Shown: positions 1 through 10,165 of the stretch, piece by piece
Layout of the letters: each line of letters begins with the position of its first letter
Numbering within the stretch: the first letter of the stretch is position 1
Assembly: GCF_032884065.1 (NCBI RefSeq)
Contig: NW_027062662.1
Coordinates: 2,114,052 to 2,178,051 of the forward strand
From: Artemia franciscana
Taxonomy: Eukaryota; Arthropoda; Branchiopoda; Anostraca; Artemiidae
Direction of reading: 5' to 3'
DNA: 64,000 nucleotides
Notes under the pieces: model-generated
The model's database searches: none
What the model was told of the DNA's origin: nothing
The model's input: the letters and a program-made list of their open reading frames with translations, nothing else
Translations under genes and position numbers: made by a program

Positions 1-465
1 TTGTCTTAAAAAACAGCATTTTAGCGCTTGCAAGTAGCATATAAACGACCGGTAATTATTGTGTTTAAATAATAACATTTAATAAATTAAAAATAAATAT
101 AACACACCTGAAATTGTTGACCTTCCTATTTAAGAAGAGCCCGTAGGACCAACCCCACCAATGGCAAGACTTGTGTGATAAAAGTTAATTGTTTGTTACA
201 AGTGAGTTATATAAAAATGTACTCAGGATTCGTGATAAAGAGACACAATTTAATACCCTCCCCCAAGACGAGCATGTAATCAAGGGGTAAATTTAAAAAA
301 AACAATCTCAAAAATAGGAAATTGCACAGAAAGCATGAGAAATTACAGGAAAGGTTCCTATGGGAACACATGTCTGGTCCGAAGTCTATGGATACTCCTT
401 GACATTATTGTTGCACTTGTTGATAATCAAAGTTTCAATAGAACAATTAATTACATACAAACATA

Positions 466-1001
466 TGCAGATTAACGCAAACAAGGCCAAAGTCATGGTC
501 ACATCACGACAGGAGATGATATACCCCCCCCCCCATTCCCTCGATAGTAACAGACGGTGAAAACGTTGAAGTAGACGATCAATTCCGTTACCTCGGCAGA
601 CTCTTGACAGCTGACACATTGTCAACATTAAACGCCGTCTCGGTCTTGCCAGCTCTAGCTTCAAAAGACGATCAAAGATATGGAGATCTAGACACGCTTC
701 AAACCATCTGAAAGTGCATCTATGCAACAGTCTGATCATACCCATTGCTCTGTATGGGTGTGAAACCTGGACATTAAAAGCTGAACACGTGCGCAATCTC
801 CTTGCATTCGAAATGATATGTCTGCGCCGGATAGCCACGACCAGATATACTGACCATGTCACAAACGAAGAAGTCGGAAAAAGGCTGAAGTCACAATACA
901 CTATCCTGAACAAAATCCAAAAATTACTTTGATGATTACTTACTTACTTGATTAGACTTAGGTCTTCCCACGCCGGCTGGCGCATAAGGCGACGACCGAC
1001 C
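466..1001 (+). mobile_element. LINE (RTE-like) C-terminal fragment, duplication copy 1
   Basis: Broken reading frames on the plus strand match the region after the catalytic core in RTE-like endonuclease/reverse-transcriptase LINEs: a segment with NANKAKVMVTSR, then FRYLGRLLTADT, then IPIALYGCETWTLKAEHVRN and LRRIATTRYTDHVTNEEVG. It ends in a short TTAC repeat near 932-950 followed by a GC-richer tail. The protein is interrupted by frameshifts and a C-run near 524-535. It is 5'-truncated and inactive. It abuts a fragment of a different LINE family. Confidence 0.75.
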
Positions 1002-2113
1002 CAGTTTTATAGATAATGGACAAGCGTTTGATTCAGCGGAGACTAGAGCTTTAGCGATGGTTTTATCCTTGCACAGTATACCAGATAAATACAGTAAAGT
1101 GATTAGTGCTATGTACAAGAACAACATCGCTGTGGTTAAGGTTAGAAATAAGATTAGTACCTGATTTTGTAACAAATCCCGATCTTTCGCGTTCTATCCA
1201 GTTTGTATGGAGCAAATTGATGGAAATTGTCCTAAGGAACATGGCAAAGTATATGGGAGAGCATAGAATAGCCTAAGAAAATTCAAATACCTTGGATTTT
1301 GACTATGCTCATGATTTGATTGTCCTAAGTAAAAAATTTAGCAAAATAAATGAGTTTTTGGACGTTTTGAGAGTTCAAGGTGCAAGAACAGGTTTGGAAA
1401 TTAATTTTAAGAGGAATAAATCGCTAAGACTGTGAATAAGTGAAGGTGAAGAAGTGATGTTCTAGAATGACAAGGTCAATCAAGTGGATAGCTTCACTTA
1501 CCTAGTTAGTATTATTCATGAAGATTGTAGATACACTGAAGATTTTAAATGCACAATAGCCAGGGTAATGTACTGTATTTTCCATGGTATATATTGTACA
1601 GTATTTTTCATGGTCGAAAAAAATTGGAAGAATTGGAAGCTAAGTCTGCAAGACAAGATTAGAAAAATTTGAAACTACGGTGATGAAGCCGTCAAGTATG
1701 GCTCTGAAACGCGGAGATTCCGAAAGACATATGAGGATTTGTAACATTTTCCAGACAAATTGTCTACGGATTCTTTTAGATACCCATCTGACTGACAGTG
1801 TTTTAAACGGTAAGCTGCACGAAAATCTGGCACTATACCGCATTCTAGGGCTACAATGCGATAAAGGTTGATATAACTAAGACACGTTCTGCGGATGAAG
1901 GATGACAAATCGTAAACCACCTTCCTTTTTGATCAATCATCTAGGGCCAAACAAAACCAAGTCTTCCCCGAATAAGGTGGTCGTAAGGAAGAATTTAACG
2001 GGAAATGTTACTTCTTGGGAGGGTGTAAAGAGGGAGGTTTTAACTATATTAGGATGGAGGAGGAGCATGCATGGCTAGTTGGGCCTGAGCGCGTTGTTAG
2101 TAGTAACAGTAAT
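1002..2113 (+). mobile_element. LINE-A 3' fragment, duplication copy 1
   Basis: Collinear with the better preserved LINE-A copy at 35560-37990, starting near its FIDYEQAFDS-type RT segment (here about 1002) and running to the 3' end. It retains the recognisable tract for NRDLTDSVLNGKL-like C-terminal sequence and ends in the family's short GTAGTA/TAGTAACAG-type tail near 2095-2113. Many stops and frameshifts; the RT catalytic segment is degraded. This is a dead, 5'-truncated copy. Confidence 0.8.
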
Positions 2114-2254
2114 TAGTTGAACGTAATGACACTTTTTATTCGATTCAAACAAAAACAATCCGTAGGTTCCCAAAGACAAACTTACCTTCAAAGGAAACCT
2201 ACATCCTCTTGAACTTTTTGCTGTACTTACCTCTTCTTTTTTTAATTTGGCAAA

Positions 2255-2354
2255 NNNNNNNNNNNNNNNNNNNNNNNNNNNNNNNNNNNNNNNNNNNNNN
2301 NNNNNNNNNNNNNNNNNNNNNNNNNNNNNNNNNNNNNNNNNNNNNNNNNNNNNN
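2255..2354. other. Assembly gap (100 N)
   Basis: Exactly 100 N, the conventional length for a scaffold gap of unknown size. It lies immediately after duplication copy 1. The true distance between the two sides, and the order of the left side, are therefore not certain. Confidence 0.99.
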
Positions 2355-3334
2355 GCTTCATTGAACTATGAACCGGCATAGTTATGAGCATGAAATAGTA
2401 TATATTTTTTAACAACTCTTTCTAGCTCTTAAGAACCCTTAATTTTGTGAAAAGCTCATTCATAGAAATTGACTTCTCTCGCAGATCTGTTTGGCTAATG
2501 AATTGACCTGAAAATTTACCAAACTAGTCTATTTTAAAGTACCCCGCCCCTATAATTATATGCATTTTCACTCATTAAAGAAAATTATACAAGGTCTTCA
2601 AAATTCAAAAAACAATGAGATATTCGGGAAGGATCCTCTGGGAAGTTTTTTTAGGGTAGTGAAAAAGCATAAATCTTTGAATATTCGACTATTTAATAAG
2701 CACAGAACGTAGATTACCAGAAAATGAAAGGTACGAACAGGTCAGGGATGGACCTGGTGGAGAAGGGGCAAAATTGCAACTATGGCGATGCAGCCTTAAA
2801 TAATTTAGTAAAATTTTATTCAGGTAGATTTGTGGTAAATATTTACGTTTTCAAATAATTTAGCTACCGTGAAAGTGAATACATCACTTGATATCTTTTT
2901 TATGCTCTTCCAAATTCAACAATTGCTTCTGAGGAAATACAAATTTTGAGCCCCGTGGACTTGTGGTTCAAAACAGCGAGACTCATGTGTTCTATTTTTA
3001 AACTACTGTGAGACTTGTTGACCACATTCATCACCTTGAGAGAGTGTCGTTCGAAGGGAGATGCTGCTGTGCAAATCGCGACACCCGCTTGCGACACGCG
3101 CATTACTAAGTCATGGTAGTCGTTTATTTTGGCCTCAGCTAGGTTCTGGGCGCTCATTTCAGTCAAGGCAGTCCGATTTGATTTTCCTAGGCCTGGAACG
3201 AATTTTAGAATGTCCCATTAAAAAGAACAAACGTGCATGTTTGCGCTACAAAGTTACAATGGTAGCTCCCAGTAAAGAAATCAAATTCATTTGAATTTAT
3301 CTTAAAGATCTACCAACCTCATTGATCAATTTTT
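2355..3334. other. Non-coding, no gene seen
   Basis: AT-rich sequence with no recognisable domain on either strand. A stretch at about 2870-3000 resembles 40560-40680 (shared phrases around tttttatg...cttccaaat), so part of it is an unclassified interspersed repeat. Confidence 0.6.
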
Positions 3335-5520
3335 GTAAACAGAAGACAGGCAGGACTGATACAAGTTACTAGGGTGGAGTGGTGTTATCAATGCAAAAAA
3401 TAAAGATCCCCATCTAATATTATCTACGATTAAACTAAAGCTGTAATTTAGGAAGGGGTAACTACCTTCCGAGAAGAAGCGATGTTGTAGCCTCCAGAAT
3501 GAGAATTTAAGAGAAACTTCCCTGCAACAGTAGAATACTAAATAGAGACTCTAAGACTTTAGAGACTCTAAGACCAAGACTTTATAATTTTAGGAAAATA
3601 GTTTGTAAAGTAGCAGATGGTGTCCTAGGGATGGGAGTTAGAAACGCAGCTATGAATATTAATGAAAATACTTAATTTCTAGTAGAGAGAAGGAAGGGCT
3701 TGCACAAGAAATATTTGAAAGACTGATCATACAAAAATAACAGACATGTAGGGAAAAATAGTGAAAGCATTAAAATATGAATGAAGCAGGTGTGAAACAG
3801 AGGCCATGAATAAAATGTGTGAAGATGCGACCATACGACATAATGGTAAAATATTGTATTGCCATGTTAAAAAATCGAGAAGGGAAAGTCAATCTTGACT
3901 AGTCCCAGTTAGAGATAGGAACGGAACCCCAATTAGTGATGAGGATAGAGTTAAACAGAGATGGGCGGAATATTCCAAGAATATACTAAACCGTGATAAC
4001 TTTACAGGAAATGAAATAGAAAAGAATAAAAAACTGCATGGGACTTTGGAAGTGAAGGAATTTTTCGAGGAAGAATTAAAGACAGTATTATAAAGGTTAA
4101 AAAATAATAAAACCCCAGGTGCTGATAGTGTGGCAAATGAAGTTTTAAAATATAATGGTTGCAAAGTCAGAGATAAATTACTGAAGATTATGAATAAGAT
4201 TTTTGAAAAAAGGGGAAGTACGAAGTAAATTTAGGAAAATATTCATTAGACCTCTCTGTAAGAAACGTCATAAGAGTGGGTTTGTTAATTATACAGGCCT
4301 TTTAGACTTAGAGATGCTGTAGATAAAGCTTTAAGAGAAGAACAGTGCGGTTTTAGAAAGAAAAGAGGATGTGTATACCAAATTCTCACTCATAAATAAT
4401 TAAACTGAAAAGTCCCTCAGTCATCAGGCCCCTTTAATCCTCAGTTTCATAGATTATAAGCAAGCGTTGGATTCAGCTGGTAGAAGAACCTTAGTAAAAG
4501 TTCTATCGTTGAAGGGTATACCAAATAAATACATTAAAGTTATTAGCACAAGTACGAGAATAACATTGCTGTGGTTACGGTATTAAATGAGGTTAGTAGC
4601 TGGTTTCGCATTGAATCTGGAATTAAGCAGGGTTGCGTCCTATCACCATTTATAAGTGTCATTTTAATGAAATTTGTGGCAAGGAGCACGAAAAAGCCTA
4701 CAGTAGAGCATGGAACAAAACGGGAATATAGAACTCTCCTAGACTTGAATTCTGCTGATGCCTTGAGTGTCCTAGATGAAAATATTTGGAAAATGAAGGT
4801 TTTGAGTTCAGGGTGCAACACTAGGTTCGAAAATTCATTTTAAGATGACAAAGTTGGTTAGACTAGAAATAAGTGAAGGTGAAGAAGTTATGTAGGGTAA
4901 CAAGAATATCGATCAAGTGGATAGCTTTACATAATTAAGTAGTATTATTTGTAAAGAAGGTGGGTGTAGTAAAGATGTTAAAAGCAGAATAGCCAAAGCC
5001 CAGGGTGTATATTCACAATCGAAAAAAGGTTTTGGAGAGTAGGAAGATATGTCTACGATCTAAGATTATAATTTTGAAAAATAAAGTGGTTACATTGGCC
5101 AGGTATGCTTCTGAAACGTCGGCAGTCGAGAAGAATGAGGGGTGTTGATTAGATAATAGGATTCTTTAGGGTACCCGTCTGACCGTATTTCAAACAGTAA
5201 GCTGTGTGACAAATATAGTTCAATCCCATATTCCAGGGCTATAATGAGAGAAAGATTGAGATGTATAGGATATTTTCTGCAGAGGAAATAAGCTAGATTT
5301 CCACAAATCGTCCTTCCGGCCATCCATATAGGGCTAGACTAACAGATGGTTTCCGAATGGACTAGGAGGAGATCACAAGGAAGGATTTAAGTAAAATTGG
5401 AACTTCTAGGGAGGTTGGAAGAAGGTAGGCGATGGATAGATTCGGATGGAGGATGAGCATGCATAGCTCTGTTGGTTCCGGTCGGTTTATTGCTGCAGTG
5501 AGTTTTTAGTAGTTGAAGTA
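3335..5520 (+). mobile_element. LINE-A, 2.2-kb degenerate copy
   Basis: Follows the LINE-A order seen at 35560-37990: the linker after the endonuclease domain (about 3335-4060), RT domain (about 4060-4850), then the C-terminal region and the tail near 5505-5520. Short intact pieces include GIKQGCVLSPFIS (about 4619-4660). The expected YADD catalytic motif reads SADA here (about 4750), and a nearby deletion and several stops also rule out activity. Antisense to the ABCD4 gene. Confidence 0.85.
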
Positions 5521-5849
5521 GTTTCATAACCCCAATAGGTATATCAAAGATTACAAAACCTCGAAAGCGACTCCAGGAAGCAACTTACCTTGTTTCAAAA
5601 TCTGTTATTTATCGTGTGCACTAATCAGGTTGTTCAAATTTAACCTGTCAACATTATTGTGGCTTGGTTGCTAAATTAAATACTTACCGACAGCCATGAA
5701 TAAACCAAAAGTAAGAGCCAATATTTCGTGAAGAAGACGAATTGCTTTATCGAATAGGATGAATTGCTACATTGCTGAATTTCTGAATTATGTTTCGAAG
5801 ACATTCCTATACTATTGGACTAGATATTATGGATTTTGTTTAAATATTT
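5521..5849. other. Non-coding interval
   Basis: No gene recognised. Two minus-strand GTAAGT strings occur (near 5593 and 5690), but the sequence next to them does not match the ABCD4 residues expected after exon 5, so no exon is called. Confidence 0.5.
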
Positions 5850-7590
5850 GTGTTGCGAGAGCAACACTTTGGTTTTGTCGTGGTTTTTTTTTTTTTTTTG
5901 TTCCTAGCACCCCGATTTCAGCTTATTCCTAGAAAGTGGTAAGGGTCTAACCTATGCGGTTTTTACGGAAAGTGTGGACCTTAGGCCGGATTGATGAATA
6001 TGACTTTACATTTTGGAAAGCTTCGTAGAACTCTTGCCTGGGGCCAAAAAGGATGGTTTTTGCTTGTCCTTGAGCCAGAGCATATAGTGTATGAAGTGAA
6101 GAGGAGTTGTATAGCCTATGTCAGAGAGGACTATCTGAAGTTATGCGGCCAAGCTTTCGTTTTATCAAACCATGTTTCTGCTTTCGAGTGGAAAGCTCCG
6201 TTCTAGCAGGCAAGCAGGCAGGCACCAGTTTCAAATTGAAGATGGACTAAAATCTATAAGTGTTAAATATATGCGACAGTTACCCTGCCCCACAGCCAAT
6301 ATATCTTCTTTGAGTGATAAATAGAAAAATTTAGAGAAGCAAAAAAGCGGCATTTTCCCACGGGTCCGAAAGTGCTGCCGTGATTTCGGCTGAGTTTATC
6401 ATTCGGTTTTTCGCACTTGGGATTGCGGTAGAGAAATGGTATCAGATGTGCCTCTTAAACTTTAAAAGTTCTCTCATTGCTAAAGAAATTAGAGTTTATC
6501 CTTTGCTCCTTTCTAAGTGATGACGTTAGAAAGTTGGCCTACGGCAAAAAAGTCAACTTTTGAACTAAGACAGATAGATTTTTTTTTTCGACGGCAGTCG
6601 ATAGCTTTTGATGAGCTGATTAAAGTATATGTCATCCATTTTTTTGTACAAAAATTCCTTCATGAGATATACCAGTTTGAAAGTTTAAAGGGGTTGACAA
6701 CTTCAGTAGTAAGGTACACACTGAAACCAAAAATAGGCCGATACCAATTGTGAGACATATAGGGGAGTTGTAAGCAACAGTCGGCTGTTAGCTCAAAATC
6801 ATCTTCGGCGATGAGGGGTTCGCAACTTTTGCTACTTAGTGTACCTATTATTTGTTTCCGGTGTATTTGATGGTAAGACCAATTTGGTTCCAGTGGTAAG
6901 ACATGTAGGGGACTTGTAAGTAATAATCGGCTGTTAGGCTACAATCATCTTCAGCGATGAGGGGTTTGCAACTTTTGCTAGTTGCAATGAGGGGTTTGCA
7001 ACTTTTGCGAGTTGGTGTACCTATTATTTGTTTCCGGTGTATTTGATGATAAGACCAATTTGGTTCCAGTGTTGGTAAGTAAGACATGTAGGGGACTTGT
7101 AAGTAATAATCGTCTGTTAGGCTACAATCATCTTTAGCGAAGAGGGGTTTATACCTTTTTCTAGTTGGTGTAGCCTACCCATACTCACTGTAACCTAGAA
7201 TTAAGTGTTTACGCAACGGCTACAAACGATTACGTAAAACAACGAGGCAGTTTCGTAATAATTAATAAAGTGTCATCTATGATAATTTGATCCTGAAAAG
7301 TTACGGATATCTTTATAATACCAACTAGATTATATAAGATATTGTTCCAAGTTTTCATTCGTCACGATGTCTACGATTGAAAAGGATAAAGTTCAACTGG
7401 CTGCAAAGTCAATTTAGTCCCTTCTTTCGATACTATTTTGTTTTTTTTTCAACGCTGAGGAATGGCCTTTGATCATCTGATTACTGATCAATAGCGAAGA
7501 AACAAAACCAAAGTGTTGCTCTCGCAACACTTTAGCCGGCGAAGCCGGACAAAGGTTGCCGCAACACTTCACGTTGCTCAGGCAACGTAG
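5850..7590. mobile_element. Element bounded by inverted, self-palindromic ends
   Basis: A 28-bp sequence at 5850-5877 (gtgttgcgagagcaacac plus ten more bases) recurs perfectly inverted at 7503-7530. Each end is itself a hairpin (gtgttgc/gcaacac around gaga). The right end continues into two more hairpins: CCGGC-gaa-GCCGG near 7536-7548 and ACGTTGC-tcag-GCAACGT at 7571-7588. The interior carries a tandem array (6751-7183) and no convincing protein. This looks like a non-autonomous transposon with structured termini. No target duplication was found, and the superfamily is unknown. Confidence 0.6.
6751..7183. repeat. Tandem repeat, three units of about 146-183 bp
   Basis: Units begin at 6751, 6897 and 7080 with agacatgtaggggacttgtaa-like sequence and share the phrase tgtttccggtgtatttgatg. 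The second unit carries a further internal duplication of about 30 bp (gatgaggggtttgcaacttt appears twice near 6955-7015). It lies inside the hairpin-ended element. Confidence 0.85.
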
Positions 7591-8567
7591 GTCTAATTTG
7601 TCCTTCATTTATACAATCTTCATTATATAGCTTTTCTCGTTGTCGTTAACACCATAAGAAAAAAGGACCGACTAGTACTATTGATCTTGCCAAAGCGAAG
7701 GAAGGCATAAAAATTAAAAGAGGTTTTATCCATAGATAAAACTTTCAGACGTAGAGACAAAAGCTTTAAGATGATACTCCAACTCCCTGATAACTTAGAC
7801 CATAATGTTTAGCTCTTCACTATGAATTATACCACTCCCCAAATTCAACGGATCTTATTATGACATAGGAGAAGAAGCACGCACAAGTTTGTTGTTGATG
7901 TTTTTGCTAAAGCTCACTAGTGTCTTATATTCATTTGTTCCATATCTCTTAGGACAATCCACTCTCTGTAAAAGTAATCTTCAAACCCCATTCGAGGAAT
8001 AGTTTCAGAACTAAGAAACTGTCCGTTGAAAAAGTTAAGTTTTCAAAGGTGAATGCTTTACTGAACAGCTTAATAATAGCTTTACTGAGGACTTATTATA
8101 AAATGACTTTTAATCTCCGTTTTTACCTTCGCACCGTTTCAAACTCATATGATTGTGCTTTTAGTGCCATCTAATCGTAGAGCCTTTCACACTAGCACAA
8201 CTGAAGACTACTTAAGACAACTTGAGACTTAAGGTTACGTTATGTAACCTTAAGAAGTATTTTTTTTCAAAACATAAAGAGTACCAAGTAGACTCAACAT
8301 AATTTCGGTTAGAATTTTAAGTTATGTAATGCTAAGAAAAAGTTAAGTTAGTAGCAAAACATTGGGTCTTCAGGATGAGCAGTGAATAAGTTTAAAAACT
8401 AAACTAGCTTTCTCTGGAAATCCTTTTGTGTTTAATCCGAGCTTGAATCTCCATTTCCATCGCACATTTCTAATTTTAAAATTAGTTTTCTGATGATGAA
8501 TGTGACAAGTTTGGACAATGACTGTGATGGCTTTATGCATTTTTGCATTATTGTTACATTTGGTTGA
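7591..8567. other. Non-coding, no gene seen
   Basis: AT-rich sequence with no domain, RNA gene or ordered repeat recognised on either strand. By position it would lie in the ABCD4 intron that follows exon 5, if the next exon lies further left. Confidence 0.5.
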
Positions 8568-8775
8568 GAAACATTGAGAATAGGTAGGACACGTTTTGCG
8601 GATGAATCATGACAGATTGTTAAAGATCGTCAAAGGGTAATGGAAACTTCTTGGGAGGGTGCAAAGAGGGAAGCTTTGAATAGATTGGGAATGAAGAGGA
8701 GCGTGTGCAGCTGTGTTGGCCTCGGGCGGCTTAGTACTGCAGTGAGTTGTTAGTAGCAGTAATTACATTTGGATT
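8568..8775 (+). mobile_element. LINE-A extreme 3' end fragment
   Basis: About 200 bp matching only the last part of LINE-A. It has gggagggtgcaaagaggg and the tail gttgttagtagcagtaatt, also seen near 2095, 14770 and 37965. It is strongly 5'-truncated, as target-primed reverse transcription commonly produces. Confidence 0.8.
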
Positions 8776-8969
8776 GTTCCATGTCTTTTTGGCAAATGGA
8801 ATATACTTTTGAGATTAAGCTTGTAGATTATACAAGGGTGAAGCGCAGGTTCATAACCTTTTTTTTTTCATTTTCTACTAATCTTATCTTTTTTTAACTA
8901 ATAAACATTGCTGATTTTAATTGTGGTTACTTATTTTTTTATTGTGTTTGAGTAATACAAAATTCGTAC

Positions 8970-9095
8970 CTAAAATCCCCTTCTTTTCCTTCTTGAGCCA
9001 CAACAAGTGAAACGATTGGTGACATTAACAGCTTATTAACCATAGTGCCGATGAGAAAAAATATAAAACTAGCAGTGGGTCCAATCCATCCTGTC
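8970..9095 (-). CDS. ABCD4: ABCD4 exon 5 (transmembrane segment)
   Basis: This 126-bp minus-strand exon reads [14 protein letters not shown]... and ends [12 protein letters not shown] plus two bases of the next codon. From memory it lines up with human ABCD4 STGWLGPVSIFGYFILGT and VHQEKLEGDFR. It holds a hydrophobic membrane helix followed by the VNK-LM-PIV stretch of the cytosolic loop. The acceptor is tttttag at 9096-9098 and beyond; the donor is GTACGA ending at 8969. Its first base completes the AG left by exon 4 (arginine), and it ends in phase 2. The next exon was not found between here and the left edge. ABCD4 works with LMBD1 to move vitamin B12 out of the lysosome; that function is inferred from the family. 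Confidence 0.95.
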
Positions 9096-9888
9096 CTAAA
9101 AAGTAAAAATTTGATTTTCCATTAATATATAGAAAGACTTCTATTTGAGAAGAGACAATTAAACAGAGTTTACAACAGTAATATTGAAGTGGTCTGTGTT
9201 TTGTCTCTAGATGAGGAAGGATGTACTACTTTGGTAGTTGACTTTCTCTTTTCTTTGACTTTCACTTTCTCTTTGACTTTCTCGTTGGAAAAGAGAAAGT
9301 CCACATTTCCAGGTTCAGAAAAAAAAACCTGATATTTGTACAATTAAGTTCTTATAATTACTAGTTACGTTCCATAGTATTATCGAAACATTTCAGAATT
9401 ACACATTTTAACAATTCTTTTATCCTGGGGAGGGGGGGGGGCACGATGCTCTACTCCACCTTAGGCAAAGCCTTTCTACATACTTCTCTCTCGAATTTTC
9501 TCGCCCACAGTTCGTAATTTGATTTAAATTAGGCACACAACTAGACAAAAATCCTTCGCAGCTTTATGATTTACCCTTAACTTCTATATATTTCGCCTGC
9601 TCTTTGCTATTTTTATTTGTATTTATAGCCAGTCATCGGGTAACTATCAAAAGATCGCATTGGATGTCAACCAAACGTAGTCGAAACTAAAATATAATAT
9701 CCGAGTTGAGCCTTAACAAACCAAGATCCATTTGAGGAGGAAGGATTCCCGAATTCTTAAAGCAAGAAGACCTGCTAAACGGAGACATCATATCCTAAGT
9801 GAGAACTAAAACAAGGTTTAGTTGGATGAAAATACACAAGAAAGTGCTAGAAACCTTATTTTATACAAGAAAATCCGTTTATTATTCT
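9096..9888. other. ABCD4 intron 4, left part; nothing recognised
   Basis: Contains a pyrimidine-rich ctttgactttc repeat near 9240-9300 and a G-run near 9427-9440. No coding or RNA feature was seen. Confidence 0.5.
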
Positions 9889-10165
9889 TAGCCGTGTGGT
9901 TAGCACGATAGACTTAAAATCCTTTGTTCCTGAGGACAGGGTTCAAGTACTGGTGTCGCTGGTTATTTAGTTTGAGACAGGGGTCAGTGGCAGGACTCTT
10001 TAAGCTCAGCCAGAGCCAACCCCCCTACAAATGGGTACCTGGAGAAATCTGGGAAAGGTAAACAGGAAGGGTGTGCAAAAGCTCAGGATGATTGTCCCCC
10101 CCCCCCCCTACTTGCACTCCCTGATGAAGGGCCATGAAACGGAGATCAGCACCGCCGTTAGAAAC
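9889..10165 (+). repeat. tRNA-derived SINE
   Basis: The head has a tRNA-like A box (tagccgtgtggttagcacga) and about 50 bp later a B box (gggttcaagtac). The body then reads ggacaggg...ctcagccagagcc... and ends in accgccgtt. A second copy lies inverted at 55186-55440 and shares both head and body, which shows a dispersed family rather than a tRNA gene. The head is closest to Ser/Leu-type tRNAs (compare gccgagtggt in the second copy). It inserted in ABCD4 intron 4, antisense. Confidence 0.85.

Larger units (their letters stand above)
1..2254. repeat. Segmental duplication, copy 1 (partner 12661-14934)
   Basis: The block starts at the first base of the window and is nearly identical to 12661-14934, with only scattered substitutions and small indels. 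The largest indel is about 20 bp that copy 2 has near 12941-12961 and copy 1 lacks near 281. The match runs right up to the N gap at 2255. Each copy contains the same two adjacent LINE fragments. It may extend to the left of the window. A real duplication and an assembly redundancy (unmerged haplotypes next to a gap) both fit. Confidence 0.95.

Noticed and set aside
386..913. 175-residue minus-strand frame (also at 13062-13589)
   Set aside because: It lies opposite the RTE-like LINE fragment, whose plus-strand pieces match a known family; the minus frame matches nothing.
2400..2520. Possible minus-strand exon after a ttttcag acceptor (QFISQTDLREKSISMNEL)
   Set aside because: Short and does not match ABCD4 at the expected position; no donor identified.
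5589..5775. Possible minus-strand exons ending at GTAAGT (near 5593 and 5690)
   Set aside because: The second gives a plausible membrane-like peptide (LLHEILALTFGLFMAV), but it does not fit ABCD4 after exon 5, and the first would be only about 13 bp. Kept out without transcript evidence.
9889..9965. tRNA gene
   Set aside because: A and B boxes are present, but the sequence cannot fold as a full cloverleaf with an acceptor stem, and the same head with the same long body recurs at 55186-55440. It is a SINE.
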